Shown: positions 11,101 to 20,894 of the stretch, piece by piece
Layout of the letters: each line of letters begins with the position of its first letter
Position numbering within the stretch: position 1 is the first letter of the stretch
DNA from: Acipenser ruthenus
Taxonomy: Eukaryota; Chordata; Actinopteri; Acipenseriformes; Acipenseridae
NCBI RefSeq assembly: GCF_902713425.1
Contig: NC_081198.1
Span: 23,109,188-23,173,187, forward strand
Length of the DNA: 64,000 nucleotides
Reading direction: 5' to 3'
Position numbers and translations under genes: made by a program
Notes under the pieces: model-generated
What the model was told of the DNA's origin: nothing
Databases searched by the model: none
What the model saw: the letters and a program-made list of their open reading frames with translations, nothing else

Positions 11101-11570
11101 AAGTCACCTGACACGATGACGGGTACATTCCCCAGCAGGAGTGGACGCAGCTGTGGAAAAAATTGAACTCTTTCGTTTTGGTTAGTGGGTGCGTAGACAT
11201 TGACCAGTCTGAGGGGAGTGTTGTTGTATGTCACATCCACGCTCAGAATTCTACCAGGTTCTACCTCCCTGCTGCTGCGGGAGGTAATAAATGGGTTTTT
11301 AAACAGGATACCTACTCCGTCAGCTCTGGCTATGTTGGAGCCCGACCAGAAGGAGTCCCCCAGGGTCCAACTCTCCTTCAGGTCCCTATAATCAGGGCTC
11401 GACGAAATACCACACTCCTGCAGAAAGATGAGATCTGCTTTCAAGTTAGCTAGATAGTTTAGTACATCAAATCTTTTTTGTGTCTCCCTGATGCTCCTGA
11501 CATTAACAGACACACATATCAGGGCCATCAGGGTAGCTAACAAGAAAAGGAGTCGCTGCGTCCACCCCAT
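8112..11570 (-). CDS. LINE ORF2: APE endonuclease and reverse transcriptase (copy 2)
   Basis: 1152 aa, against 1147 in the other copies. The APE-type endonuclease has N23, E52, Y126, D156/N158, D212 and S233-D234-H235. The reverse transcriptase has the LDQEKAFD motif A (D598), SGVRQGCPLSP motif B and YMDD motif C (701-704). A Cys/His motif CX4CX7HX4C follows near residue 1016. A 14-bp deletion close to the 3' end shifts the frame, so the last 20 or so residues are replaced by GVEDRRTSGRED.... The catalytic domains are untouched. The enzyme nicks U2 DNA and primes reverse transcription on it (family knowledge). Confidence 0.93.
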   Translation of the reverse strand: MGWTQRLLFLLATLMALICVSVNVRSIRETQKRFDVLNYLANLKADLIFLQECGISSSPDYRDLKESWTLGDSFWSGSNIARADGVGILFKNPFITSRSSREVEPGRILSVDVTYNNTPLRLVNVYAPTNQNERVQFFPQLRPLLLGNVPVIVSGDFNCALRDVDRSRPRNDRSSRVLSSVIFDFSLCDAGKDLVPPFTWVSSSGTSFSRIDLVLHTSSLTKTAVDTQAVFFSDHRLLQVTLQVPQTSQMGSGVWKLNTSLLDDPSIAAAYKSRLVEWTTLRDLFNSPIEWWEMVKIRTKGYFIAAGKRKAKERRAKYKHLNAALQHLSLLQLRGFPVSDEIAQTKLDLSVLCREEQRKVMHNAKVQKMEEDEKCTRFFFQKTREKRHLMSSMLDSRGRIVEDSEGVKKVVENFYRDLYNIKATDDTLIEWFLSQLEPDSVRDEEEEEKDPELTLEELTQAVKTMNTGKTPGPDGIPGEYYHLFWDTLKVHLAEVYRAVYREKRLGPSMRESVITLLHKKGEVKDLRNWRPISLLCVDYKILAKALMLRLQVHLPLVIGPDQACGVPGRSITDILMLTRDILAYSRERNHPLCLFNLDQEKAFDRVSHEYMYKVMDQMKFAPGLREWVKTIYTNISTRVLVNRHLTGKISIQSGVRQGCPLSPLLYVVCIEPLLQAIRRDTNITGFQLPGSNGVQVKTTAYMDDVSLICTNTSSVPRISNILEKYCTATGAVINKSKSEVYVSKNWQVDRELSDMYPVKKDKIKILGLIFENNSSGAQSWTAAINQVRKKIGGWSTRSLTMTGRVLITKSILFPILSYVGKIFPPDRTTKKVVDRIIHRFIWGSKMERVKRATLSKADKKGGKGVPDVVQLTRVQGLTQTIKNIQALDRKVCYMNRFYFATCLRALGLCTIDNTVPYSWDPPLYYRTLRDTIYKLGLDKAKLASWEYKAVTKYLAGSQEIEKVATFSLTQSQKIWENVSHSCLSNVQKDIAWNTVHSALPTRAFMFRRGLAQVETCPYAKCRKRETPAHIFWECDVAGSVWLSVSVFLNRFADTAKMTAETVLYGPAGGIDTSTAKCVWRVINVVKQILWEGRNVCVYHKQELDTITTTRRAQTLIKDFVILDIRTLLRGVEDRRTSGREDGIKEKTGTASS

Positions 11571-11575
11571 AGCGA

Positions 11576-12509
11576 CTATGATTGGGAGGTCGGGACACTC
11601 TTCCTACTCTTAGCTCTACGCTTGCTTCGAGGGGGCTTGGGCTTATTTGCAACTCCCATCACCCCTGAGAAGGTACTCACTGCTGCCTCGTCCAAGAAGG
11701 CACCGTCTTTATATGCACAGTACGTGGAGTTGTTGGGGCTATTCAACTCCCCACAAGGTAAGTCTGGTGGAACTTGCTCAGGGCCCCTCGGAACGTGTGG
11801 GTCAGCTTTGTCCTGGGGGGGGGTTATGACAGACAGCATTCTTTGGCTGTTACCGTCTGTTGAGTTGGAGCTGTTAGCAGACTTCTGGCTTACCGCGTCC
11901 AGGGGTATTCCCATGTCCTCCAGTGCTGTATCTAGGAGGACCTCTAGGGGGCCCCTGGTTTTGCCCATACAAGGGAGGGGGTGCTTTGAAGGGAGGCCCT
12001 TCGCTTGAAGAGGGTCATTGCTACCGAGGTACTGCTGGTCAGGGAAGGTGTTGACCCCGACCTCTCCCTCGGTGCATTAGTGAACACCTCTTCTGCGAGG
12101 TGTGCTAGGGTTTGTGCCAACGACTGGGAAGGCTGGCTGGGGATGCCCTGGCTGGCTGCTACCTGCCCACTAGGCGGCAGTGTAGCCGTCCCACTCGCCT
12201 CCGTCTCTGCCTGCGAGGGCAAGACTGGGGACTTTGTGTGGACATTAGCTGGTTTTGGATCTATGGGGGCCACCTGCAACTTGCTGTCTTTGATCCTGAT
12301 CTTCTTTCTTTTCCCCCCCTCGTCTCTACCCTTTCTTTTCCCCACCCTCTGCTGGTTCTTCACTCCCTTCCCCTCCTTCTCACTCTCACTTTCACTGTCG
12401 CTTTCGCTTTCCTCCCCCACGGACTCAATCCTTATGGCGTCATAACGAGAGCCGAGGGGGAGTGCTGGCGCTGAGAGGGCCCTACTCAGGGGGGGGCCGC
12501 TGCTGGGTC
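11576..12509 (-). pseudogene. LINE ORF1, C-terminal half only (copy 2)
   Basis: Covers the Ser/Glu-rich and basic tail of ORF1; the N-terminal domain and zinc knuckles are lost to 5' truncation. A 7-bp deletion near 11981 also shifts the frame relative to the intact copies. An open frame that runs from here into U2 promoter sequence (to 12669) is an accident of the junction, not a gene. Confidence 0.88.
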
Positions 12510-12590
12510 CCCTGATAGGGGACGTATCAGATATTAAACTGATAAGAACAGATACTACACTTGATCTTAGCCAAAAGGCCGAGAAGCGAT
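12506..12590 (-). pseudogene. U2 snRNA 5' fragment (nt 1-85), cut by LINE copy 2
   Basis: U2 from its 5' end to about nt 81-85, followed by LINE ORF1 sequence. It includes the branchpoint-recognition sequence and stem II but lacks the Sm site. The promoter to its right is intact, so a U2-LINE fusion transcript could be initiated here. Confidence 0.92.
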
Positions 12591-13189
12591 GGCGACTTGG
12601 CCCTTGCCCGGGGCCCCCCAGCCCGGACGGCACAGGGGGATTCAAAGGTGGGTGCAAAATTTCAACCACAAGCAGACCCCAAAAAAACGGGCTGCTGCTT
12701 CCAGAGGGGAAATGTGCAATTTAAGCAGGAGAAAACAAAACAAAGCAAAAACACACACATAACACCAAAAACAAAACATAAACTGGCGGAGTGCGTCTTA
12801 CAAATAGTCATGCCAAGCTGCTATGCTGTGCAAGGTGCCTTGGGTAACTACAACTGTGCCTCGCTGGCTGGCTGGCTTGCTAAGAAGGTCCTGGCATAGG
12901 GACATGTTCCACCACACTTGTCTGGTTAGCTGCATGCTCCCAGGAAACAACCTGCTGCTGTCTACATCATCACCACATGTGAATAAAAGAAAGAAAGACA
13001 GCAAGAAAGAAAGAGAGAAAGAAAGAGAGAAAGAGAGAAAGAAAGAGAGAAAGAAAGAAAGAAAGAAAAAAAAAGAAGTAAAACGGCGGGAAAACTTGCA
13101 TCAACACTGGCACTCTCCCTCCAGCAGGGGTAGACAAAATGCTCACAGGAGAGATCCAGATCTGACTTTGACCAACGTTAGAGAAAGGT

Positions 13190-13375
13190 GTGCACCGTTC
13201 CCGGAGGTACTGCAATACCGGGCCGATGCGTGGAGTGGACGGAGCAAGCCCCTGTTCCATCTCCCGATTCCAAAAATCAATTTAATATATGGTCCCCTGA
13301 TAGGGGACGTATCAGATATTAAACTGATAAGAACAGATACTACACTTGATCTTAGCCAAAAGGCCGAGAAGCGAT
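13190..13375 (-). ncRNA. U2 spliceosomal snRNA (intact)
   Basis: 186 nt, matching the array consensus throughout, with GTAGTA at nt 33-38, Sm site and 3' box in place. Confidence 0.97.
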
Positions 13376-13951
13376 GGCGACTTGGCCCTTGCCCGGGGCC
13401 CCCCAGCCCGGACGGCACAGGGGGATTCAAAGGTGGGTGCAAAATTCCAAGCACAAGCAGACCCCCAAAAAACGGGCTGCTGCTTCCAGAGGGGAAATGT
13501 GCAATTTAAGCAGGAGAAAACAAAACAAAGCAAAAACACACACATAACACCAAAAACAAAACATAAACTGGCGGAGTGCGTCTTACAAATAGTCATGCCA
13601 AGCTGCTATGCTGTGCAAGGTGCCTTGGTAACTAAAACTGTGCCTCGCTGGCTGGCTGGCTTGCTAAGAAGGTCCTGGCATAGGGACATGTTCCACCACA
13701 CTTGTCTGGTTAGCTGCATGCTCCCAGGAAACAAACTGCTGCTGTCTACATCATCACCACATGTGAATAAAAGAAAGAAAGAAAGCAAGAAAGAAAGAGA
13801 AAGAAAGAGAGAAAGAAAGAGAGAAAGAAAAAAAAAGAAGTAAAACGGCGGGAAAACTTGCATCAACACTGGCACTCTCCCTCCAGCAGGGGTAGACAAA
13901 ATGCTCACAGGAGAGATCCAGATCTGACTTTGACCAACGTTAGAGAAAGGT

Positions 13952-14137
13952 GTGCACCGTTCCCGGAGGTACTGCAATACCGGGCCGATGCGTGGAGTGG
14001 ACGGAGCAAGCCCCTGTTCCATCTCCCGATTCCAAAAATCAATTTAATATATGGTCCCCTGATAGGGGACGTATCAGATATTAAACTGATAAGAACAGAT
14101 ACTACACTTGATCTTAGCCAAAAGGCCGAGAAGCGAT
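13952..14137 (-). ncRNA. U2 spliceosomal snRNA (intact)
   Basis: 186 nt, consensus sequence, with standard promoter region and 3' box. Confidence 0.97.
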
Positions 14138-14730
14138 GGCGACTTGGCCCTTGCCCGGGGCCCCCCAGCCCGGACGGCACAGGGGGATTCAAAGGTGGGT
14201 GCAAAATTCCAAGCACAAGCAGACCCCCAAAAAACGGGCTGCTGCTTCCAGAGGGGAAATGTGCAATTTAAGCAGGAGAAAACAAAACAAAGCAAAAACA
14301 CACACATAACACCAAAAACAAAACATAAACTGGCGGAGTGCGTCTTACAAATAGTCATGCCAAGCTGCTATGCTGTGCAAGGTGCCTTGGTAACTACAAC
14401 TGTGCCTCGCTGGCTGGCTGGCTTGCTAAGAAGGTCCTGGCATAGGGACATGTTCCACCACACTTGTCTGGTTAGCTGCATGCTCCCAGGAAACAAACTG
14501 CTGCTGTCTACATCATCACCACATGTGAATAAAAGAAAGAAAGACAGCAAGAAAGAAAGAGAAAGAAAGAGAGAAAGAAAGAAAGAGAGAAAGAAAGAAA
14601 GAAAGAAAAAAAAAAGAAGTAAAACGGCGGGAAAACTTGCATCAACACTGGCACTCTCCCTCCAGCAGGGGTAGACAAAATGCTCACAGGAGAGATCCAG
14701 ATCTGACTTTGACCAACGTTAGAGAAAGGT

Positions 14731-14863
14731 GTGCACCGTTCCCGGAGGTACTGCAATACCGGGCCGATGCGTGGAGTGGACGGAGCAAGCCCCTGTTCCA
14801 TCTCCCGATTCCAAAAATCAATTTAATATATGGTCCCCTGATAGGGGACGTATCAGATATTAA
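14731..14863 (-). pseudogene. U2 snRNA 3' fragment (nt 54-186), cut by LINE copy 3
   Basis: U2 from T54 (TTAATATCTGATACG...) to the 3' end. Directly upstream is the 3' terminus of LINE copy 3. The matching 5' piece is at 21633-21696. Confidence 0.94.
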
Positions 14864-15498
14864 TACTCTTTTATTGAGATTTTACATTTTTTACATTTAC
14901 ACCCATTCGTTTTTTCATTCATTTTACATTTCTTTTAAAGATGACATTCATGCATACAGACATACATTTTGTTTTAAAAGCATTTAAAATACATTTAAAA
15001 ACACCAAGACAATTGTGCTTTGTACATGGTTAAAACAGACACAGATTAAAATCAACATGAAAAAAACCTGTGCTGTTTTAAAAGTGACTGGAAAAAAAGA
15101 ACCATCTATAAAAAACCAGTGCTTGTGAGGGCCGGGGAGTGCTCTCTAAAAAAGTGAACATAAACCTAGATCTAAAACAGGGACAGGGGAAAAGGGACAG
15201 TGTATAAACAGTGAGTTAAAATTCTAAAATTTTAAAACACTTAAAATGTAACTTTTAATAGTTTACATTAAAAATCTTAAAGATACATAAAACAAAACAA
15301 AACAAAATCAAATAAAACATTCAAATTAAATCAAAGGTCCATAAAACTGAAACAAAAAGACTACATAAAACCAGGGCACCGTTGAAAAACGGTCATGCCA
15401 GCTAAAAAGGGCGGAATGCTGGCATGACAAAATAATTAAAAGGCTTAGCGGTGCCCCGTAGTCCCGCTCCTAGGAGCTAGCGGTTCCAGTTTTTTCCT

Positions 15499-18400
15499 TT
15501 ATTCCATCTTCACGTCCTGAAGTCCGGCGATCCTCCACTCCGCGCAGGCCTTGTCCTTCCCGAGGGTCCGGATGTCCAGAATTACAAAGTCCTTGATAAG
15601 AGTTTGTGCCCTTCTGGTCGTGGTGATAGTGTCTAGCTCCTGCTTGTGATAGACACAGACGTTACGGCCTTCCCACAGGATCTGCTTGACAACATTGATG
15701 ACACGCCAAACGCACTTAGCTGTGCTGGTAGTGATTCCTCCCGCAGGCCCATAGAGCACAGTCTCAGCGGTCATCTTGGCCGTGTCAGCAAACCTGTTTA
15801 GGAAGACAGAGACAGAGAGCCAGACACTGCCAGCCACATCACACTCCCAGAAGATATGGGCTGGTGTTTCTCTCTTGCGGCACTTTGCATAGGGGCATGT
15901 TTCTACTTGGGCTAGTCCCCTCCTGAACATGAACGCTCGAGTGGGGAGTGCACTGTGGACGGTGTTCCATGCTATATCCTTCTGGACATTACTGAGGCAG
16001 CTGTGAGACACATTCTCCCAGATTTTTTGGCTTTGGGTGAGGGAGAAAGTAGCTACTTTTTCAATTTCCTGGGAACCGGCAAGATGTTTAGTTACAGCCT
16101 TGTATTCCCAGGAGGCCAATTTTGCTTTATCTAAGCCCAATTTATATATAGTGTCCCTTAAGGTTCTATAATACAATGGGGGGTCCCAGGAGTACGGCAC
16201 GGTGTTATCAATAGTGCAGAGGCCCAAGGCCCTGAGACAGGTGGCAAAATAGAAACGATTCATGTAACATACCTTCCTGTCCAGGGCCTGGATGTTCTTG
16301 ATAGTTTGCGTGAGCCCCTGCACTCGGGTGAGCTGCACAACGTCCGGGACCCCCTTACCTCCCTTCTTGTCGGCTTTACTCAGGGTGGCTCGCTTTACCC
16401 TCTCCATCTTGCTGCCCCAGATAAAGCGGTGGATAATGCGGTCCACCACTTTTTTGGTGGTCCTGTCTGGGGGAAAGATTTTTCCTACATAAGAGAGGAT
16501 GGGGAACAGTATAGACTTGGTTATTAATACTCTACCCGTCATTGTTAAGGATCTTGTGCTCCATCCGCCAATCTTTTTACGGACCTGGTTAATGGCCGCC
16601 GTCCAGCTCTGGGCCCCCGAGCTATTGTTCTCGAAAATGAGGCCCAGAATCTTGATTTTGTCCTTTTTGACAGGGTACATGTCCGACAGTTCCCTATCTA
16701 CCTGCCAATTTTTAGACACGTAGACTTCGCTCTTGGACTTATTAATCACTGCCCCGGTCGCCGTGCAGTACTTCTCAAGGATATTACTAATCCGAGGTAC
16801 CGACGATGTGTTGGTGCAAATGAGTGACACATCGTCCATATATGCTGTTGTTTTGACCTGGACCCCGTTGGATCCAGGCAGCTGGAAACCAGTTATATTG
16901 GTATCCCTACGAATTGCCTGCAGGAGGGGTTCAATGCACACGACATATAGCAGTGGGGATAGTGGGCAACCCTGTCTGACCCCTGACTGGATAGATATTT
17001 TACCAGTCAGGTGCCTGTTCACCAAGACTCGGGTACTAATGTTTGTATATATGGTTTTAACCCACTCCCTAAGTCCAGGAGCGAATTTCATCTGGTCCAT
17101 CACTTTGTACATATATTCATGGCTTACCCTATCGAACGCCTTCTCCTGGTCAAGGTTGAACAGGCAGAGGGGATGGTTCCGTTCTCTAGAATAAGCCAGA
17201 ATGTCCCTTGTTAACATTAAAATATCCGTGATGGACCTCCCTGGGACGCCACAAGCCTGGTCGGGGCCAATGACCAAAGGGAGGTGTACTTGTAGCCGGA
17301 GCATCAGAGCTTTGGCTAGTATCTTGTAATCCACGCAAAGGAGGCTGATTGGGCGCCAATTCCGTAGATCTTTAACTTCCCCTTTCTTATGAAGGAGAGT
17401 AATTACACTCTCCCGCATAGAAGGGCCCAACCGCTTCTCCCTGTAGACCGCTCTGTAGACCTCCGCTAAATTGACTTTTAGCGTGTCCCAAAAAAGATGG
17501 TAATACTCACCCGGGATGCCATCTGGACCTGGCGTCTTACCGGTGTTCATGGTCTTAACCGCCTGGGTGAGCTCCTCCAGCATGAGTTCTGGGTCCTTCT
17601 CCTCCTCCTCGTCGTCCCGCACTGAGTCAGGCTCCAACTGGCTCAGGAACCACTCTATCAGGGTGTCATCTGTAGCTTTGATGTTATACAGGTCCCTATA
17701 GAAGTTCTCTACCACTTTTTTCACTCCCTCACTATCCTCTACTATCCTCCCCCTGCTGTCGAGCATGGAGGACATCAAGTGCCGCTTCTCCCTCGTTTTC
17801 TGGAAGAAGAAGCGAGTACACTTTTCGTCTTCCTCCATTTTTTGCACTTTTGCATTGTGCATGACCTTTCGTTGTTCCTCCCTACAAAGCATTGAAAGAT
17901 CTAGCTTGGTCTGGGCTATCTCGTCGCTTACAGGGAACCCCCGAAGCTGAAGCAGGCTCAGACGCTGGAGGGCAGCATTCAGGTATTTATATTTGGCCCT
18001 CCTTTCTTTTGCTTTCCTCTTGCCTGCTGCTATGAAATAACCCTTAGTTCTGATTTTGACCATCTCCCACCACTCTATAGGGGAGTTGAATAGGTCACGC
18101 AAAGTGGTCCACTCAACAAGCCTGCTCTTATAGGCTGCAGCTATGGAGGGGTCATCGAGTAAGGAGGTGTTTAATTTCCAGACCCCTGACCCCATCTGGG
18201 AGGTCTGAGGGACCTGCAATGTTACCTGCAGGAGCCTATGGTCAGAGAAGAAGACGGCCTGGGTGTCTACTGCCGTCTTCGTAAGGGAGCTGGTATGCAG
18301 GACGAGATCTATACGGGAGAAGGAGGTCCCAGATGAGCTCACCCAGGTAAAGGGAGGCACCAGGTCCTTACCTGCATCACACAGGGAGAAATCAGATATT

Positions 18401-18942
18401 ACGGAGGACAAAACTCTACTAGAGCGGTCGTTGCGTGGCCTGCTCCGGTCTACGTCCCTCAGAGCACAATTGAAGTCACCTGACACGATGACGGGTACGT
18501 TCCCCAGCAGGAGTGGACGCAGCTGTGGAAAAAAATGAACTCTTTGGTTTTGGTTAGTGGGTGCGTAGACATTGACCAGTCTGAGGGGAGTGTTGTTGTA
18601 TGTCACATCCACGCTCAGAATTCTACCAGGTTCTACCTCCCTGCTGCTGCGGGAGGTAATAAATGGGTTTTTAAACAGGATACCTACTCCGTCGGCTCTG
18701 GCTATGTTGGAGCCCGACCAGAAGGAGTCCCCCAGGGTCCAACTCTCCTTCAGGTCCCTATAATCAGGGCTCGACGAAATACCACACTCCTGCAGAAAGA
18801 TGAGATCTGCTTTCAAGTTATCTAGATAGTTTAGTACATCAAATCTTTTTTGTGTCTCCCTGATGCTCCTGACATTAACAGACACACATATCAGGGCCAT
18901 CAGGGTAGCTAACAAGAAAAGGAGTCGCTGCGTCCACCCCAT
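15499..18942 (-). CDS. LINE ORF2: APE endonuclease and reverse transcriptase (copy 3, intact)
   Basis: 1147 aa. A hydrophobic leader (LLFLLATLMALICVSV) precedes the endonuclease, whose N23, E52, D156, N158, D212 and SDH (233-235) are present. The reverse transcriptase core runs from about 455 to 760, with motif A D598, motif B SGVRQGCPLSP and motif C YMDD (701-704). The C-terminal CX4CX7HX4C motif is at 1016-1034. The ATG follows the ORF1 stop by 5 nt, which points to termination-reinitiation. Private changes include A to D in the YLANLK segment. ORF2 performs target-primed reverse transcription in this clade. Confidence 0.95.
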   Translation of the reverse strand: MGWTQRLLFLLATLMALICVSVNVRSIRETQKRFDVLNYLDNLKADLIFLQECGISSSPDYRDLKESWTLGDSFWSGSNIARADGVGILFKNPFITSRSSREVEPGRILSVDVTYNNTPLRLVNVYAPTNQNQRVHFFPQLRPLLLGNVPVIVSGDFNCALRDVDRSRPRNDRSSRVLSSVISDFSLCDAGKDLVPPFTWVSSSGTSFSRIDLVLHTSSLTKTAVDTQAVFFSDHRLLQVTLQVPQTSQMGSGVWKLNTSLLDDPSIAAAYKSRLVEWTTLRDLFNSPIEWWEMVKIRTKGYFIAAGKRKAKERRAKYKYLNAALQRLSLLQLRGFPVSDEIAQTKLDLSMLCREEQRKVMHNAKVQKMEEDEKCTRFFFQKTREKRHLMSSMLDSRGRIVEDSEGVKKVVENFYRDLYNIKATDDTLIEWFLSQLEPDSVRDDEEEEKDPELMLEELTQAVKTMNTGKTPGPDGIPGEYYHLFWDTLKVNLAEVYRAVYREKRLGPSMRESVITLLHKKGEVKDLRNWRPISLLCVDYKILAKALMLRLQVHLPLVIGPDQACGVPGRSITDILMLTRDILAYSRERNHPLCLFNLDQEKAFDRVSHEYMYKVMDQMKFAPGLREWVKTIYTNISTRVLVNRHLTGKISIQSGVRQGCPLSPLLYVVCIEPLLQAIRRDTNITGFQLPGSNGVQVKTTAYMDDVSLICTNTSSVPRISNILEKYCTATGAVINKSKSEVYVSKNWQVDRELSDMYPVKKDKIKILGLIFENNSSGAQSWTAAINQVRKKIGGWSTRSLTMTGRVLITKSILFPILSYVGKIFPPDRTTKKVVDRIIHRFIWGSKMERVKRATLSKADKKGGKGVPDVVQLTRVQGLTQTIKNIQALDRKVCYMNRFYFATCLRALGLCTIDNTVPYSWDPPLYYRTLRDTIYKLGLDKAKLASWEYKAVTKHLAGSQEIEKVATFSLTQSQKIWENVSHSCLSNVQKDIAWNTVHSALPTRAFMFRRGLAQVETCPYAKCRKRETPAHIFWECDVAGSVWLSVSVFLNRFADTAKMTAETVLYGPAGGITTSTAKCVWRVINVVKQILWEGRNVCVYHKQELDTITTTRRAQTLIKDFVILDIRTLGKDKACAEWRIAGLQDVKME

Positions 18943-18947
18943 AGCGA

Positions 18948-20894
18948 CTATGATTGGGAGGTCGGGACACTCTTCCTACTCTTAGCTCTACGCTTGCTTC
19001 GAGGGGGCTTGGGCTTATTTGCAACTCCCATCACCCCTGAGAAGGTACTCACTGCTGCCTCGTCCAAGAAGGCACCGTCTTTATATGCACAGTACGTGGA
19101 GTTGTTGGGGCTATTCAACTCCCCACAAGGTAAGTCTGGTGGAACTTGCTCAGGGCCCCTCGGAACATGTGGGTCAGCTTTGTCCTGGGGGGGGGTTATG
19201 ACAGACAGCATTCTTTGGCTGTTACCGTCTGTTGAATTGGGGCTGTTAGCAGACTTCTGGCTTACCGCGTCCAGGGGTATTCCCATGTCCTCCAGTGCTG
19301 TATCTAGGAGGACCTCTAGGGGGCCCCTGGTTTTGCCCATACAAGGGAGGGGGTCAAGGATGCTTTGAAGGGAGGCCCTTCGCTTGAAGAGGGTCATTGC
19401 TACCGAGGTACTGCTGGTCAGGGAAGGTGTTGACCCCGACCTCTCCCTCGGTGCATTAGTGAACACCTCTTCTGCGAGGTGTGCTAGGGTTTGTGCCAAC
19501 GACTGGGAAGGCTGGCTGGGGATGCCCTGGCTGGCTGCTACCTGCCCACTAGGTGGCAGTGTAGCCGTCCCACTCGCCTCCATCTCTGCCTGCGAGGGCA
19601 AGACTGGGGACTTTGTGTGGACATTAGCTGGTTTTGGATCTATGGGGGCCACCTGCAACTTGCTGTCTTTGATCCTGATCTTCTTTCTTTTCCCCCCCTC
19701 GTCTCTACCCTTTCTTTTCCCCACCCTCTGCTGGTTCTTCACTCCCTTCCCCTCCTTCTCACTCTCACTTTCACTGTCGCTTTCGCTTTCCTCCCCCACG
19801 GACTCAATCCTTATGGCGTCATAACGAGAGCCGAGGGGGAGTGCTGGCGCTGAGAGGGCCCTACTCAGGGGGGGGCCGCTGCTGGGTCCGGGCTCCCTCC
19901 CTGCCTCGTGTTCTGCATCAGAGGAGCTACTGGAGGAGCTAGTGGAGTGGCTGTTGTAATCTCTCTCTGGGCTGGGGGAAGGGGTCCTCGTAAAACGGGA
20001 CATGTCTCGGGGGCGGGGGGGTGAGGGGGGTGCTGGTGATGATGGTGGTGCTGGAGTCTGGGTCTTGGATACTGTTGGTGGTGATGTGGACTGATCTTTG
20101 TTACTTGCTCCCTCTTCCTGCTCAGGCCTAGGCTTGTTCGTGTTTGCCTTGCTGGCTCTGGCCATGTTGGCATAGGAAGAGGGGCAGTCCTTAAACAGGT
20201 GCCCCTTCTTTCCACACAAATTGCACTGCCTCTCTTCTCTGCAGTGGCTGGTCTCGTGGGGGGCGCCGCAGTTCCTGCACTTGACTACAGTACACGCGGC
20301 CGCCAGGTGTCCTAATTCCCCACATTTCCTGCAGAGTTTTGGCATCCCATTATAGAATACCAGCCCTCTGTTGGGCCCTAACACTATGGAGTTTGGAATG
20401 TGGCGGACGCCTCCAATGCCCGATGGATCAACATTAAGGCGTACCAGCCACTTTCTGGCTCCTGTCCAAACCCCATCTTCATCTGTAATTTTCCTCCCTT
20501 CTGATGACACCCTCCCATAGCGGTTAAGCCATGTTGTAATATCATAGTCGCTAACAGCCTCATTGAAAAATTGGACAGTAACAACTTTCATTTCTCTGTC
20601 TGTCAGTGCATCCACACAAAATTCTTTGTATGGAGCGAGATATTTATTCTCCCCCCAAAAGGACCACATTTCTTGTAACTTTTGGGGGTTCCTAAAACTG
20701 ACCTCAAACACTTCCTTAAGCCCTGGCAATTTCACCAAACAATTCAAGTCAGAAGGGGAAAAACCCATACCCCTCTGAAGAATGGTCCGGCTGAACTCCA
20801 GTCTCGTCAGTCCTGGTTCCGTTTCATCTTGCTGGGTCCTTGTGAAGCGCACCGCATTGTGCCTCCTGGTCTCCTGGGTTGTCCGGAACGCCAT
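18948..20894 (-). CDS. LINE ORF1: CCHC RNA-binding protein (copy 3, intact)
   Basis: 648 aa. Residues 1-185 form a conserved N-terminal region typical of Tx1/L1-type ORF1 proteins. Three zinc knuckles follow at about 188-201, 206-218 and 224-237 (CRKCGELGH..., CRNCGAPH..., CNLCGKKGH...). The C-terminal half is low complexity: Pro-rich, then a Ser run, an acidic ESDSESESEKE stretch and a basic KRKGRDEGGKRKK tract that could act as a nuclear localisation signal. It probably binds the element RNA to form the retrotransposition particle. It ends TSQS-TAG just before ORF2. Confidence 0.94.
   Translation of the reverse strand: MAFRTTQETRRHNAVRFTRTQQDETEPGLTRLEFSRTILQRGMGFSPSDLNCLVKLPGLKEVFEVSFRNPQKLQEMWSFWGENKYLAPYKEFCVDALTDREMKVVTVQFFNEAVSDYDITTWLNRYGRVSSEGRKITDEDGVWTGARKWLVRLNVDPSGIGGVRHIPNSIVLGPNRGLVFYNGMPKLCRKCGELGHLAAACTVVKCRNCGAPHETSHCREERQCNLCGKKGHLFKDCPSSYANMARASKANTNKPRPEQEEGASNKDQSTSPPTVSKTQTPAPPSSPAPPSPPRPRDMSRFTRTPSPSPERDYNSHSTSSSSSSSDAEHEAGREPGPSSGPPLSRALSAPALPLGSRYDAIRIESVGEESESDSESESEKEGKGVKNQQRVGKRKGRDEGGKRKKIRIKDSKLQVAPIDPKPANVHTKSPVLPSQAEMEASGTATLPPSGQVAASQGIPSQPSQSLAQTLAHLAEEVFTNAPRERSGSTPSLTSSTSVAMTLFKRRASLQSILDPLPCMGKTRGPLEVLLDTALEDMGIPLDAVSQKSANSPNSTDGNSQRMLSVITPPQDKADPHVPRGPEQVPPDLPCGELNSPNNSTYCAYKDGAFLDEAAVSTFSGVMGVANKPKPPRSKRRAKSRKSVPTSQS

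Larger units (their letters stand above)
7497..12509 (-). mobile_element. Keno-like Tx1-clade LINE, copy 2 (5'-truncated in ORF1)
   Basis: 3' UTR (7501-8111), complete ORF2 and the C-terminal half of ORF1. The 5' end is truncated inside ORF1, where element sequence meets U2 at about nt 81-85; five bases (ggtcc, 12506-12510) are shared by both. The 3' junction is at U2 nt 36-39, so roughly 43-50 bp of U2 are repeated on the two sides. The A-rich 3' UTR holds two overlapping hairpins near ORF2 and ends with AATAAA six bases before the terminus, with no poly(A). Confidence 0.93.
12506..14863 (-). repeat. U2 snRNA tandem array, block B
   Basis: Two intact U2 genes between two split ones; period 762 bp between 13375 and 14137. 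Purine microsatellites lie at about 12985-13077, 13770-13840 and 14531-14618 (plus strand). Units here share small changes not found in block A, for example a shortened ccttggtaac in place of ccttgggtaac at about 13622 and 14384, which suggests local homogenisation. No other gene is seen in the spacers. Confidence 0.95.

Noticed and set aside
8920-11453. Plus-strand open frames opposite ORF2 that recur in every copy (66, 73, 74, 153, 91 and 96 aa)
   Set aside because: They are mirror frames of a conserved minus-strand coding region. Their conservation follows from ORF2.
11944-12669. 241-codon open frame joining U2 promoter, U2 and ORF1 sequence
   Set aside because: It is a by-product of the LINE copy 2 insertion junction; the first part is antisense-free U2 and spacer sequence with no coding history. 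The same applies to 39409-40071.
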